Source of the DNA: Acholoe squamosa
Lineage: Eukaryota; Annelida; Polychaeta; Phyllodocida; Polynoidae
Length of the DNA: 64,000 bases
Reading direction: 5' to 3'
Assembly (NCBI GenBank): GCA_949317995.1
Contig: OX439047.1
Coordinates: 50,603,505 to 50,667,504 of the forward strand
Below are positions 21,577 through 31,107 of the stretch, one piece after another (position 1 is the first letter of the stretch; every line of letters begins with the position of its first letter). A program made the translations under genes and the position numbers. The notes below the pieces were generated by a model. It worked only from the letters and a program-made list of their open reading frames with translations. It searched no databases and was not told the origin of the DNA.

Positions 21577-24500
21577 CTAGTTACTGATATTGGGTTTCCC
21601 CTGTGCTCCCGTGGCACCTGTTATATCAGCTTCCCTAACCTTCCGGGTGTCTACAACCACCTCGGTGCTAGGCGAGTTTGCTACTACATGCGAACTATCA
21701 TCACGGATGGTGATATCATGGCAAGATTTGTCACTGGGATCCCCTTCTTTGCCCATCGGGAGACCCCTCTTTAGTTTTCCCTCTGTACTTATTCCAGAGA
21801 CACCCTCCTGTCTATGAGGGACAGGTTTCTCAGCCATACATTCGGGAGCGTAATGCCCCAGTTTCTGGCATCTGAAACATCTCCTTTGAGATTTATCAAC
21901 TCTCGGTCTCTTTAGAGCTTCTGTTAATCCGGCTATTAATGTGTCCATCATATTAGTCGGAGCAACAGCGGCTGCCACAGTTGGCTTCGCCGTAGAGGTT
22001 ACATTGCCAGATTGAGTCGGTCCGGAAGCTGTTTTACCAGCAACGGATCCTCCCCTCCCTCTCGAATGTACCTTCCTATACCGCTTCTGTCGGTAATACT
22101 TTCCAGCTACCTGAACTGATCCAATATATTCTCCGTTTTCATCGGAGACATATTCATCCTCCTCATCAGCCTCCTGCGAATCGACCGGGGCTAATTGGGA
22201 AGTTTCATATATCGGAGCAGGTGTACCTCCGTATTGAAACGGAGCTGCTCTTACCGGGTAAGGTCCTAGACCTACCAATCGTTTCTTCATGTCATGTCCA
22301 TCGATTGATATGAACAGGTCACTGAAAGAAGTGTCATCCTTCCAAGAATCCCAAACTACTTGTTTGTGATCTGGATCCCGCAATCCATTGTAGAATTGTA
22401 TAAACAACTCTTGTAGATAGCAGTCATCGTCATGAGCCCAATTCGGACGCGCTTTTGATAGCAAGTCCTGTAGCTCCAAACCAAAGACCTTGTGAGATTC
22501 TTTAGGTTTCTGTGTCCTTTTCTTGAAGCTTACCCATGGATCTTCTCTAACGATTGATCCGAATAGGTATGCGGCACATTCGACCAATTGATCGTAGGTG
22601 CCGTATATTCCGTATGCTGCTCTCCATTGATTGAGGGCTACTTTTCCACCTTTATTCAACCAACAGATCAAATACGGCAGAGCTTCTTCTTTTGTCCAGC
22701 CACTACAATTGACTTCGTTGACAAAAGCTTGATACCTATCCTTCCATGGATCATTGGAATCATATGGAGGGGGTATCCGTGCCTGTCTACATGCCGGATT
22801 ATTACATCCGTGTAGTCTGTCTGCTTCTCGCATGCTCCAGTTCATGACTTCCATGCCATCTGCTCCCTTTCGGTAGCAGTCAATGCCAAGGTTTTGAATA
22901 CATTGGCTTCTATCAAAGATGGTTTGCATCCCTGCAGGCATGGAAGTTCTTCTGTTTGGCTTCCTGCCATCTCCTCTCGATCCTGATCCTCCGGATCCGG
23001 ATCCTCCTGGGCCGCCTGGAGGGTTTCCTCCTGGTGGACCGTTGTTAGGATAGTGTCCGGATGAACCGCTAGGGCATCCACCACTGTAACTGGCATTTCC
23101 AGTTGTTCCGGAAGATGCATACCTAGGGTAAGAATTATTTTGATTCCATCCCTGATTATAGTTATTACCATTTTGGTAATTACTACTTCCTGCCGGATTA
23201 TAATTATATCTATATCCATAGGAAGTTGTTCTTGGTTGGTACGTACCGCCGTTAACATTGTTTGGTGGCGGGTTTGGTCTTGGAAAACGTCCATCATTAG
23301 GACCATTACCTTGACCCGAAGGTGGGTTCGGTAATCTTGGACCTGCTGGTGTACTGTGGGCGGGTTGGGAGAAATATGAAGGTGGTGTTAACATATGTCT
23401 CGGTGGTCCCGGTACTCTCGGTTGTGCTACGGGTGTATTATTGTTAGCTCCAGTAGCACTATCGTGAGTCGCTTTAATTTTATGACTCAAATCTGGTATT
23501 GGTGGTGCCGGACCTATTGTATCCAGCACAGGAGTTGCTGGTGTAGGTGTGTTTCCATTACCTGCGGTATTATCCGGTTTCTTATAGATTCCGGATACTA
23601 CATTCTTATCAGCCCCGTCGTCTACGAATGGGTTGTATCTAATTGGAGTTGCATCCTTGGATGTTTTCCCCAACATTGTAGACACCACAGCTGGATCTAT
23701 AGTACCTATAGTCAGTTGGGCGGCTTCTACGTATTTGTCTAAGGTTATTGCAGTAGTCTGCAATTCCTGAAGCTCATTCGTGAGTTTCTGTCTATCTTCC
23801 TCCAGTTGTTTATTGTAAGCTATAATGCCTACCCGGATGGTTTCATTGTCTTCAGCTTGTTTACTACACTGAAGTTTCAATTTCTCTAACTCGCTCTGAT
23901 AGTGGCTTATTTCGGATTCGAATTTTGCCTTATCAAGACTTAGTTGTTCGTTCGTATCTATGTATGTTTGGATACGAATGTGTCTATTGTCATATTCTTT
24001 ATTGAATGACTTTCTCATTTCCTGAAGTTTTAGTTCTTCATTTTCGAGTTCCTTCATGTACTCACTCCTTCTGGCTTCGAATTCACTTCGCATGCCAGTC
24101 AGGTCCTCTTCCAGCTGAAGTTTTTCATGGAATACTTCATCTTTAGCTTTGACCAAGGTATTTAGGTTCTCGTTCAAAGTTACATAGGTTTCATTTAACA
24201 ACAGGACATCCGGTCGTTTAAATTCCTCACCTTCCGGTACCGCATAGGTTAAGTCGCCATCTATAGCGCTGTAATCTAATATTGGTAGTCCGGGTCTGGG
24301 TAATCCATAAGGTAGTTCTCCGAATGTTACCCTTTTTGGCATTGGTGCCGGATGTTCTGGATTAGTACTACCACCAACTTCGAACATCGAATTACTTAAC
24401 TAGTCAACAAGTGATTGTTGGCCTATTAAGTTACCCTGTCTCTGTATGGACTGTTCACGTCGTACAGAGTCTGGTAGATTTTCCTCACTATCATTATAGT

Positions 24501-24678
24501 GGGGTTCGGGATCTCTCCAAGATGCAGATTCCGCATCTTGGGAGTTCGAATGGGTTTGGAGCACTAATGATCCATTGCCATTCTCCTGGGCAACTAATTG
24601 CCCTGCTGGGTTAGCTTCCGCGAGGCTATCTAACCCATGTACTAGCCGTTCGGACGTTATAACATCCGGGCTATACAC
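21577..24678 (-). CDS. gag: Gag of element B
   Basis: The N-terminal part (24,678-24,400) and the main 936-codon part (24,387-21,577) share one frame, separated by a TAG at 24,400-24,398 where element G reads through. Order: acidic N-terminus; coiled coil (about residues 80-220 of the main ORF); Pro/Gly/Asn-rich linker; capsid domain (from DRSQCIQNLGID to REDPWVSFKKRTQKP); CCHC knuckle CFRCQKLGHYAPEC near residue 840. The stop before protease (AAC TAG GCA) is not shared by G or F, where the frame runs on, so the family probably makes one Gag-Pro-Pol product and B carries nonsense changes. No convincing ATG precedes the N-terminal part. Confidence 0.85.
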
Positions 24679-24689
24679 CAGAATTAACT

Positions 24690-24702
24690 GGTCACGGCAC
24701 CA
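24690..24702 (-). other. Primer-binding site of element B
   Basis: TGGTGCCGTGACC on the minus strand, one base downstream of the LTR end. It is identical to that of C and G. Confidence 0.8.
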
Positions 24703-24703
24703 G

Positions 24704-25077
24704 TGTAAGGGGTTGTGACCTTACGGACCTGGGGGTTCGGGTCTTACGATTCGGAAAGAAAGAGTAAGACGGTGTTTCAAGTGTATGCCAACGGTTAGAT
24801 TTATTACTAATGCACACTCACGGCTACCCGATAGTATAGAAGGGGCAGCTAATAATGATTAATGGTGGTCTACATTCTTCAGAGGCCAGAAGGGCCTCTG
24901 ACGTAGCGGCTGAGCCCTGGGCTTTATATAAGGACCCAGGTGTTCGTCGTCAGATGTCCCCACAGACCCGGATCGGTGCTGCCACCTATCCGGAACCTGA
25001 GGAACGTCCGACGACTCGACTCACCCGCCACGTCAGACGGTACCCAACTCTATGGTTAAACAATACGTACCTCTACA
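24704..25077 (-). repeat. 5' LTR of element B
   Basis: 374 bp, TGTAGAGGTACG... to ...CCCCTTACA. The 5' edge is defined by comparison with element G's LTR, since the two diverge exactly outside TGTAGAGG. TATATAAAG is at about 24,930-24,922 and AATAAA at 24,805-24,800. An inverted GGCCCTTCTGGCC-type motif lies downstream of TATA. Flank on the 5' side is element D pol. Confidence 0.85.
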
Positions 25078-26968
25078 TAATGATAACGCCCATCTTTTCA
25101 GACGTTTCGAGGGCGCCTTGTGAGCTTGCATCAGTAATGATACTAATGGCTTGTGGTCTGTTACCACAGTCACTTTTCCTCCTTGCAACATATCTTCATA
25201 TGTTTTCAGTGCTTTTACTACGGCCAGGGCTTCCTTTTCAGTCACCGTGTAGTTGAGTTCTGCTCCATTCATTGTGTACCCAAAGTACAGGATAGGTCTG
25301 TATAGATCGTCGATTTTGTGGCAGATTGCAGCGCCACAAGCACGATCCGATGCATCTGTTAGCACTATGAAATGTCCACCTATCTCTGGGTGTATCAGCA
25401 ATGGTGGTGAAGTCAGTTTTGTCTGGATCTCCTGGAATGATGCTTCATACTTGTCAGTCCCTTCAAACGTTGCATATTTTTGTAGCAACTTGTTCAGAGG
25501 AACAGCTGCCTTGGCGAATCCCGGGATGAAGGAACGGTAGTAATTGCACAGTCCCAGGAACGATTTGACAGCTTTCACGTTCTTTGGTCTTTTCACTGCC
25601 TTGACCTTTTTAATGATCCTAGGTTGGGTTTCAAGACCTTGCTGATAATATGTCCCAAGTAGTTGATTCTGTCCTTACACCAATCACATTTTTCGGCTTG
25701 ATTTTTAAGTCCGCTTTGGCTAGTGCTTTCAGAACAAGTTGAACGTTTTTCAGGTGATCCTCAAATGTCTGGTCGTAGATTATTACATCATCTAGGTATG
25801 CCAAACATGTCCTTGGTATGAGGCCATTTAAAGCAGTAGACATTACCTTGGTAAACTACCATGGCGCTCCACAAAGGCCAAATGCTACACGTCGATATTG
25901 GTAGACTCCTGTAGGTGTTTCAAATGCTGTGTATTGTCTTGAATCCTTGTCTATCTCAACTTGATGGTATCCACTGAGAAGATCAAGTGCTGTGAACATA
26001 GTGGGTTTCTTGTATGCCATGAAGAGGAATAGAGATCTTGCTGTAGGCATGGGGAACTTGTCCTTGTACGTGATGGAATTAAGCCATCTGTAGTCTGTGC
26101 AGAGCCTGGGTTTTCCATTCTTTTTATAAGCCACTACAAGAGGGCTTCGCCATGCTGATTCACTTGGTTCTATCACTCCTATGTCCAGAAGCTGTTTCAC
26201 TTGCTCATCTATTACTTCCATTTTCTGTGGTGAGTATCTGTAGGGTCTTGTGCAGGCTATTCCTTTAGATTCATCCACTCTAATTTTCATTGGTGAAATT
26301 TTGCAATGACCGAGCTCAGACATGTCAAATGCAAGACTGTCTTGATTGTCCAATAGCATCTTTACAAATTCTTCCTTTTGTGTTTCATCCAGACAAGATT
26401 CACTTAGGTCGATCTGTTTTATCTTTTCTTCCTTTGGTGTTGTTTTCCTTCGTTCTTCAAACTGGTCAGCTGTCAATGATTTTACAAAATCTATTGCCAT
26501 TTGACACACTTCGGCTGGTATTCCCATTTTCTGTTGATGGTCTACTCTCAGGAAGTCTGTCAGATCTTCAGGGTCCAGTCCAGGTGCTTCACCTTTACTG
26601 GCGTATGCTAGGACATCATTCTTCCCCAGAATGATAGGTTTGTCTGAGCAATTCATGATTTTCATCCACCATGTTTTTCCTAGTTGGTTGACACTGCTTT
26701 CTACACATAGTGGTGCAAGTCCTGATGGTTCACAGAGTACTGTATCTCCTTGTTCTCCTTGTGCCTGTCTCCATGGTGAGACTGATATAATTTTCTCCTG
26801 CATAGGGAGCAATTTCTCGTTTTCTGTGCTTGATATTGGATTTCCTTTGAAGATTTCCACTTTTCTGTCTCCCATTTTCATATCTGCTTGAAGTGCTTCT
26901 AGTAGATTCCTACCAATCATGACATCGTTGCAAAGATTTTCCATGACATGGAAGTTGAAATATAGTTG
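25078..26968 (-). pseudogene. pol: Pro-RT-RNase H of element D, broken
   Basis: Starts with the end of a retropepsin (NDVMIGRNLLEAL, the IG strand). A ~200-residue linker leads to RT: WRSPLVVAYKKNGKPRLCTDYRWLN, FTALDLLSGYHQVEID and, after a TAG at 25,858-25,856, YLDDVIIYDQTFEDHL. A frameshift near 25,615 leads into the thumb and RNase H (VLTDASDRACGAAI; YTVTEKEALAVVKAL; VVTDHKPL). Integrase is missing because of the B insertion. Two lesions and truncation make it inactive. Confidence 0.85.
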
Positions 26969-27050
26969 TAGGTGCTTGTCCTGTCGCTCTCATTTCACAT
27001 TTGGGAGGGGGGATAATATCTGCGTCTAGTGGCATCTTTGTGTACTGTTA
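25078..27050 (-). mobile_element. Retroelement D: pol fragment interrupted by element B
   Basis: A Ty3/gypsy pol piece of another family, minus strand. At 25,077 its RNase H reading (VTDHKPLVSLLMQAH...) gives way exactly to the TG of B's LTR. The continuation is not found elsewhere in the window. The upstream edge near 27,050 is where protease-like coding fades into the octamer-rich promoter region. No LTR seen. Confidence 0.75.
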
Positions 27051-27089
27051 AAGTGTGATCCCATATTCTTCCAGTTTTATTCTGTTTCA

Positions 27090-27283
27090 ATATGCAAATA
27101 TGTCACATGACTTAATCTAATATAATATGCAAATGAATCATGTGGTGCATCACATGACATACAATCGGTAAAAGAAGAAACTTCTGGCATGTTCAGTATG
27201 CAAATATGTCACATGACTTGATCCAATATGATATGCAAATGAATCACATGGTGCATCACATGACAGAGTATCCAGTATATAAG
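27090..27283 (+). promoter_or_regulatory. Tandem octamer/E-box enhancer with TATA (copy 1)
   Basis: Two ~70-bp repeats offset by 107 bp (27,091- and 27,198-). Each has two perfect ATGCAAAT octamers (27,092, 27,126, 27,199 and 27,233) and TCACATGAC boxes. TATATAAG follows at 27,276-27,283. Octamers bind POU/Oct factors and CACATG is an E-box: this is the dense architecture of a viral or strong cellular promoter. It points at the small-protein copy at 27,369. Confidence 0.65.
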
Positions 27284-27368
27284 GAATGACCTGATTAGGA
27301 TTCTGCAGGCCTTTGCTTTGGTAAGGCTGAACTGAACGAACAGCAAAATGACAAGTATGGAGACATAA

Positions 27369-27654
27369 ATGAAAAGAGAAAATGAAGATACAGTCAGTGA
27401 ACCTGCGATCAACACTGGGTCCCTGACAACGCTTTTCAGAGAACTGTATGGTGAACCACTCATGCAGGACTTTGAGATCCTGACTGAGCAAGGCAGTTGA
27501 AGAGTTTTACAGTCTTGGTGGGAAATTGACCAAACCTGTCCGATTACTGGTGAAGAAAGCAGGGCCTCAAAGTGGACCGATAAACTACTTTTTCCCAGCG
27601 CATGTATGTGTGTCGTCTGAGCAGAAGAAATTGTCAACTGTCACATCCTTTTGA
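27369..27654 (+). pseudogene. Small-protein family copy 1, frameshifted
   Basis: ATG at 27,369, about 85 bp after the TATA box. The product resembles the intact copy at 30,730: LFRELYGEP matches LAELYAKFY, and after a frameshift at about 27,497 FYSLGGKLTKP and LLVKKA match FNSLGAELSQP and LLVKKA. It ends at TGA 27,652-27,654, earlier than the intact copy. The frame break shows it is a relic. I do not recognise the family. Confidence 0.6.
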
Positions 27655-27849
27655 TCTTCAAGTGAAGTTCTGAACATTTGGTGAAATGATTAAAGAAAGA
27701 AAAAAGAAAATATGCATTTGTTGTTTATGTCCGATCAGTATCAGTCTAAATGGTAGAGGTTGATGACTGTTCCACCCAGAATTCAATTTAGCTGCCATAC
27801 TTGTGCATAGCTTACTGTAAGATATGTCATCAAAGATATAGACAAAATA

Positions 27850-28221
27850 ATGCTAGATTGGGAAGGTGATACAGATGAGAAAATCCAGATAATCCTGTAC
27901 GACAACTTTCATGTGGGTGATTTGGAGGGAACGGATTTGCCATCGCTCTTCAAAATGGTAGAGTTTGGATTCCCGGAGACATTCCACTATTCGATTCCAA
28001 TTGGAATTTTTGATATGGAGGAATTTGTTTGCTGTCTGAAAAGAGGTGGCATCAGTTCTCCCCTCCTAACTGTAAAACTGAACCATATACTGAAAACGCT
28101 GACTCTGTCTCTCGATAGAATAGGGCACATAGACCATATCCTGTTTCAATACACATCAAATTATGGAGAAGATGGATTAGGATATCTTCATCTAGTTATA
28201 ACACTTGCTGAGCGTTCGTGA
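27850..28221 (+). CDS. Unrecognised 123-aa ORF, 5' part of a probable virus-derived gene
   Basis: Starts at ATG 27,850 (MLDWEGDTDEKIQ). It is acidic and hydrophobic in alternation (FHVGDLEGTDLPSLFKMVEFG), like a folded domain and not random sequence. It ends at TGA 28,219-28,221, but an overlapping frame (28,205-28,425) continues smoothly with VRDGYVLVKDSVEYL, so one indel near 28,210 probably split a single ~190-residue gene. It lies upstream of, and on the same strand as, the helicase remnant. It might be the N-terminal or origin-binding part of that protein, but I see no motif to prove it. Confidence 0.4.
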   Translation: MLDWEGDTDEKIQIILYDNFHVGDLEGTDLPSLFKMVEFGFPETFHYSIPIGIFDMEEFVCCLKRGGISSPLLTVKLNHILKTLTLSLDRIGHIDHILFQYTSNYGEDGLGYLHLVITLAERS

Positions 28222-28425
28222 TGGTTATGTTCTCGTTAAAGATTCTGTAGAATATCTCAGATGGATCGATGCCGTGTCTGATTACATCCCGAAACAGTTC
28301 TATGTCCCAAAGGTGGAGACCAGAAGTCAATTTCTGGAATTGCTTCTGGGGATGATGTCAGAGATCATCAGAGGCAATGGAGGAGGAGGAGATGATTGGC
28401 CATTTTGTACATGGACGGTCTTTTG
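28205..28425 (+). CDS. Continuation ORF ending GGGGDDWPFCTWTVF
   Basis: Overlaps the previous ORF in another frame and ends at TGA 28,424-28,426, directly before a hairpin containing AATAAA. Its last ~55 codons are duplicated at 28,473-28,640. The Trp/Cys-rich end (DDWPFCTWTVF) after a Gly run is distinctive. No family recognised. Confidence 0.4.
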
Positions 28426-28640
28426 AAAATAAAAGACCGTCCATGCATCTAATGGCATTTCAATACACAAACAGATGGATCGATGCCGTGTCTGATTACA
28501 TCCCGAAACAGTTCTATGTCCCAAAGGTGGAGACCAGAAGTCAATTTCTGGAATTGCTTCTGGGGATGATGTCAGAGATCATCAGAGGCAATGGAGGAGG
28601 AGGAGATGATTGGCCATTTTGTACATGGACGGTCTTTTGA
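28259..28640 (+). repeat. ~167-bp direct duplication, period 214 bp
   Basis: 28,259-28,425 recurs at 28,473-28,640 almost without change, with 47 bp between. The spacer contains GCATCTAATGGCATTTCAA (28,445-), which also occurs inverted at 30,440-30,408 just upstream of a promoter copy. Such a join of a gene end to promoter-proximal sequence would arise from a tandem or circular genome. Confidence 0.75.
28410..28444 (+). terminator. Hairpin with AATAAA at the end of the 28.2 kb ORF
   Basis: ATGGACGGTCTTTT and its reverse complement AAAAGACCGTCCAT flank six bases. The stem overlaps the stop codon, and AATAAA lies in the loop/3' arm. It probably supplies the poly(A) signal. The second duplicate keeps only the left arm. 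Confidence 0.5.
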
Positions 28641-28710
28641 ATATAAAAGTACCAAATTAAATACTGCTGTCTGACATGTCTGATAGGAATCTGAGGGGTG
28701 GGAATAATAG

Positions 28711-29282
28711 AAGTGCAATACCTACTGATGTCAGGCAAATCTGAAAGTGGAAAGACTATTCTTGCCACAGTTCTTCTTAGTCCCTTCACCAATGCAACTC
28801 TTGATCTGAACAATAACACTAACAAGTTCTGGCTTGAAGAAGCTGAGAATAAATGAGCTCTACTTTTTGATGACGTATTTGCAGTAGGACTCTGAGTTTT
28901 ACAGGACATGACTCCGAGCATTGATGGTGCATTGGAAGTTAGTCTAGACAGCAGGTACAGAAGCGCTGTACGTCGGCGATTTCCTCCGGGGATAATAACT
29001 ACCGATGTAACATCAACAGAGGCTGCTTTCCCAAAGCTTTATACCAGAGTGGTGGAAATCTCTCTACCAAATTCAATATCTGGAAAACACATGATTGAGT
29101 GCTCCAACAGGTTAATAAAATATCCAAGAGAAAAGCAAAATGGATGCCCTTGTATGTGCACTTGACATGTTCTATGTGGGCAAACCAGGGTCACTTCTCC
29201 AGAGGAAATAGAGTTACAAGATAAAGCACAGAGAATTCAACATCAGAAATTGCAAATCGAGGAGGAATGCACAAGAAGATAG
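28711..29282 (+). pseudogene. E1/large-T-like superfamily 3 helicase remnant
   Basis: In one frame: Walker A-like LLMSGKSESGKT (28,717-), a KFWLEEA segment, a hydrophobic strand ending in two Asp (ALLFDDV, Walker B), a block LDSRYRSAVRRRFPPGIITT containing the SF3 B'/sensor-1 region, and LYTRVVEISLPN. Order and spacing match the helicase domain of papillomavirus E1 and polyomavirus large T, which unwinds viral DNA as a hexamer. Two in-frame TGA stops lie between the FWLEEA and ID motifs, and another frame takes over near 29,165, ending in a Glu-rich tail with TAG at 29,280-29,282. The first Walker A residues differ from the usual GPxxxGK(T/S) (SGKSESGKT). It is dead as it stands. Homology to parvovirus NS1 is less good (no WWEE). 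Confidence 0.65.
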
Positions 29283-29417
29283 CTTTTCCAACTTTTTTCA
29301 TGTTATTGTTAAGAATGATAAAACAAAACAAAAGTAAAATGTATCATTGTTTTCTGACTACAATATAATTTCTATGCCAGATATACTCCCTGTTATATAC
29401 AGCCTGCACTTGTTTAG

Positions 29418-29534
29418 CTTTCGGTCATTAATTTTCTTTAAAACCCCGGAAAAATAAGGCCTAGATGAAAACCAAATATGCAGCTGAGAAACCTCTGACA
29501 AGGAACTCGTAGAGAGTTACTCACACGGAGGAAT
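29418..29534 (+). repeat. Left arm of a 7.2-kb-spaced inverted repeat
   Basis: Begins CTTTCGGTCATTAATTTT and contains AACCCCGGAAAAATAAGG and ACCAAATATGCAGCTG. It is matched in reverse complement at 36,455-36,580 with few differences over ~117-126 bp. Confidence 0.8.
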
Positions 29535-29544
29535 AGATAACATG

Positions 29545-29725
29545 GACAACATTATCTTTTACGCAAATTTAGAACAAAAATGTTAATTTTTAAATTTGTC
29601 ATGTGATTCTCAAGTATATAAAGTTATGCAAAACTTAACTCAGCAATTTGGTGGGAGCACAAATGTTTGGCATGCTGAGAGACCTGTTACTAGTTAAAAA
29701 AGGCAATTCTTTTGACAAGATGGAT
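29545..29725 (+). promoter_or_regulatory. Promoter copy without its gene
   Basis: TGTCATGTGATTCTCAAG then TATATAAAG (29,615-29,623), then a leader with GGTGGGAGCACAAATG and GGCATGCTGAGA, ending TTTGACAAGATGGAT. It is nearly the same as 30,600-30,735 up to the start codon, after which it diverges and stops at once. So this is a promoter-plus-leader copy cut off at the ATG. Confidence 0.6.
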
Positions 29726-29787
29726 TAGGTTGGAAGAGTTCACAATTTCTCATGATGAGGCATCACACGTATAGGTGCATCATCTTG

Positions 29788-30050
29788 TCAAGGATCCCTC
29801 TTTCTTCTACGTTTAGTTTGACACCTCTGTCTCCTCTGTAGCAGTCTGGGAAATAGTAGTATGTCGGTCAATTTACCACCAAGGCAGTTGAACTCTTCAA
29901 GTGCCTCACTCATTTCCGCCAAAGTTCCAAACTCCGCTATGGCTGGTTCACAGTGCAACTCCCCATGTAGTTCTGCCAGGGATACAGCGCTTGTAGATTC
30001 GGTGTGGATACTTCCCACAGGTGGTTGTAAAGTAGAAAGAAGAGAGTCTT
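29788..30050 (-). pseudogene. Small-protein family copy 2 (minus strand)
   Basis: SLAELHGELH and EEFNCLGGKLTD on the minus strand match LAELYAKFY and FNSLGAELSQP of the intact copy in order and spacing. The product ends in a basic RRRKRDP instead of the longer C-terminus. No in-frame ATG is present: a stop precedes the aligned part, although ATGACCTATAAG lies just upstream in another frame. It is downstream of its own minus-strand promoter copy. Confidence 0.55.
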
Positions 30051-30340
30051 ATAGGTCATCACTTGTGTAGGTAGTAACATTGTTGGATCTTTTTGTGATA
30101 TCCTGAGATAAAAACCTATTCCTCTTCCTTTTTCTTGAAACTCTTTTCACCTTTGCTTTATTCTGTAATGGGTCATTGCGCATTATGTTCAAAATTTGTT
30201 GGACAGTCAATACCATGTTTGACACTCCTTGCCAGTTACTGGGTGTATGTCTTCACTGATGTCTGGATACTGACCATTTTGTTTCTTCTTTAGCTGAGCC
30301 TCAGAGATGAGAAGGTCTAAAGGATGCTATTCCTGTCATT

Positions 30341-30440
30341 GCTTATATACTGTATAGAGATGCACCATGTGATTCATTTGCATTTCATATCGGATCAAGT
30401 CATGTGACCTGTTTGTGTATTGAAATGCCATTAGATGCTA
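30341..30440 (-). promoter_or_regulatory. Octamer/E-box/TATA promoter, minus-strand copy
   Basis: On the minus strand: GGTCACATGACTTGATCC, one ATGCAAAT octamer (30,383-30,376), ATCACATGGTGCATC, then GTATATAAGC (30,350-30,341). This is the 27.2 kb promoter in the opposite orientation. Confidence 0.6.
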
Positions 30441-30479
30441 TTCCTGTCATTGCTCATATTCTGGATCTTTTATCATGTG

Positions 30480-30640
30480 ATTTACCATGTGACCGTTTCA
30501 TTCTTCTTTTTTTCCTAATTTGGTCATGTGACTTTGTCTGCTTTAATATGCAAATAAGATTACATGACTGGTGATCTAGTATGCTCTACCGACTGACCCA
30601 AATTCTGATTTGGTCATGTGATTCTCAAGTATATAAAGCT
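30480..30640 (+). promoter_or_regulatory. E-box/octamer/TATA promoter of the intact small-protein gene
   Basis: Four TCATGTGA/CATGTGAC-type boxes, one ATGCAAAT (30,548-30,555) and TATATAAAG at 30,630-30,638. An AGGTAAGA match to the 5' splice consensus lies at about 30,700, between TATA and the ATG at 30,730. Together with 30,341-30,440 it forms a divergent promoter pair only ~200 bp across. Confidence 0.6.
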
Positions 30641-30729
30641 ATGCAAAAACTGAAGTTGGCAACTTGGTGGGAGCACAAATGGTTGGCATGCTGAGATACT
30701 AGGTAAGAAAAGGCAGTTAGTTTGACAGG

Positions 30730-31104
30730 ATGGAACAGAACAAAGAAGCTAATGGTGGGCCTCCCACCAACCGAGGATCCAGATTGGCAGAACTATATGC
30801 TAAATTTTACCATGTGACACCATCGGAGGACGAGATCATGACCTTGAGAAATATGAACGAGTTCCGTGACGACTTCAACAGTCTCGGGGCAGAATTGTCC
30901 CAACCCTTCCATTTACTGGTGAAGAAAGCTGATGGTGGGCCAACGTTTTACAAATTCCCAGCGTGTTACACCAGAGAAATTGACATAATCACATTGATTG
31001 ATGCAGAAATTGAGACCCTGAATCGCTTGATGGCAATGTATGTTTGTAACATGGTTGCAGAGAACTGTCGACTTAGCCATCCATTCGCTGTTAGTGTGCA
31101 ATAA
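30730..31104 (+). CDS. Small-protein family, intact copy 3 (124 aa)
   Basis: ATG in good context (GACAGGATGG), 92 bp after TATA, and a TAA followed at once by AATAAA (31,101-31,107 area). The protein has a disordered start (NGGPPTNRGSR), then LAELYAKFYHV, an acidic helix (SEDEIMTLRNMNEF), FNSLGAELSQP, a β-like FHLLVKKADGGPTFYKF and a helical C-terminus with two Cys. It is the only unbroken member of three related copies, each next to the same promoter type. It contains no motif I can assign. Size, single exon and promoter suggest a viral-type early gene; a lineage-specific host gene remains possible. Confidence 0.6.
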   Translation: MEQNKEANGGPPTNRGSRLAELYAKFYHVTPSEDEIMTLRNMNEFRDDFNSLGAELSQPFHLLVKKADGGPTFYKFPACYTREIDIITLIDAEIETLNRLMAMYVCNMVAENCRLSHPFAVSVQ

Positions 31105-31107
31105 AAA

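Larger units (their letters stand above)
13764..25077 (-). mobile_element. LTR retroelement B with extra zinc-finger ORF3
   Basis: LTR 25,077-24,704, PBS, Gag-Pro-Pol (24,678-17,612), a ~510-bp CpG-rich spacer, ORF3 (17,101-14,179) and a ~415-bp AT-rich tail. All are minus strand and in the same order as plus-strand element G. Its LTR sits inside the RNase H region of element D, so it inserted there. The tail is cut by the LTR of element C. A 3' LTR is not present. Only a few small lesions (three stops, two ~13-bp deletions, one ORF3 frameshift) interrupt the coding, so it is fairly recent. Confidence 0.85.

Noticed and set aside
28711..29282. Parvovirus NS1 as the source of the helicase
   Set aside because: The Walker B region (FWLEEA...ALLFDD) and PP before the sensor strand fit E1/large T better; NS1's WWEEG pattern is absent. 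Not fully excluded.
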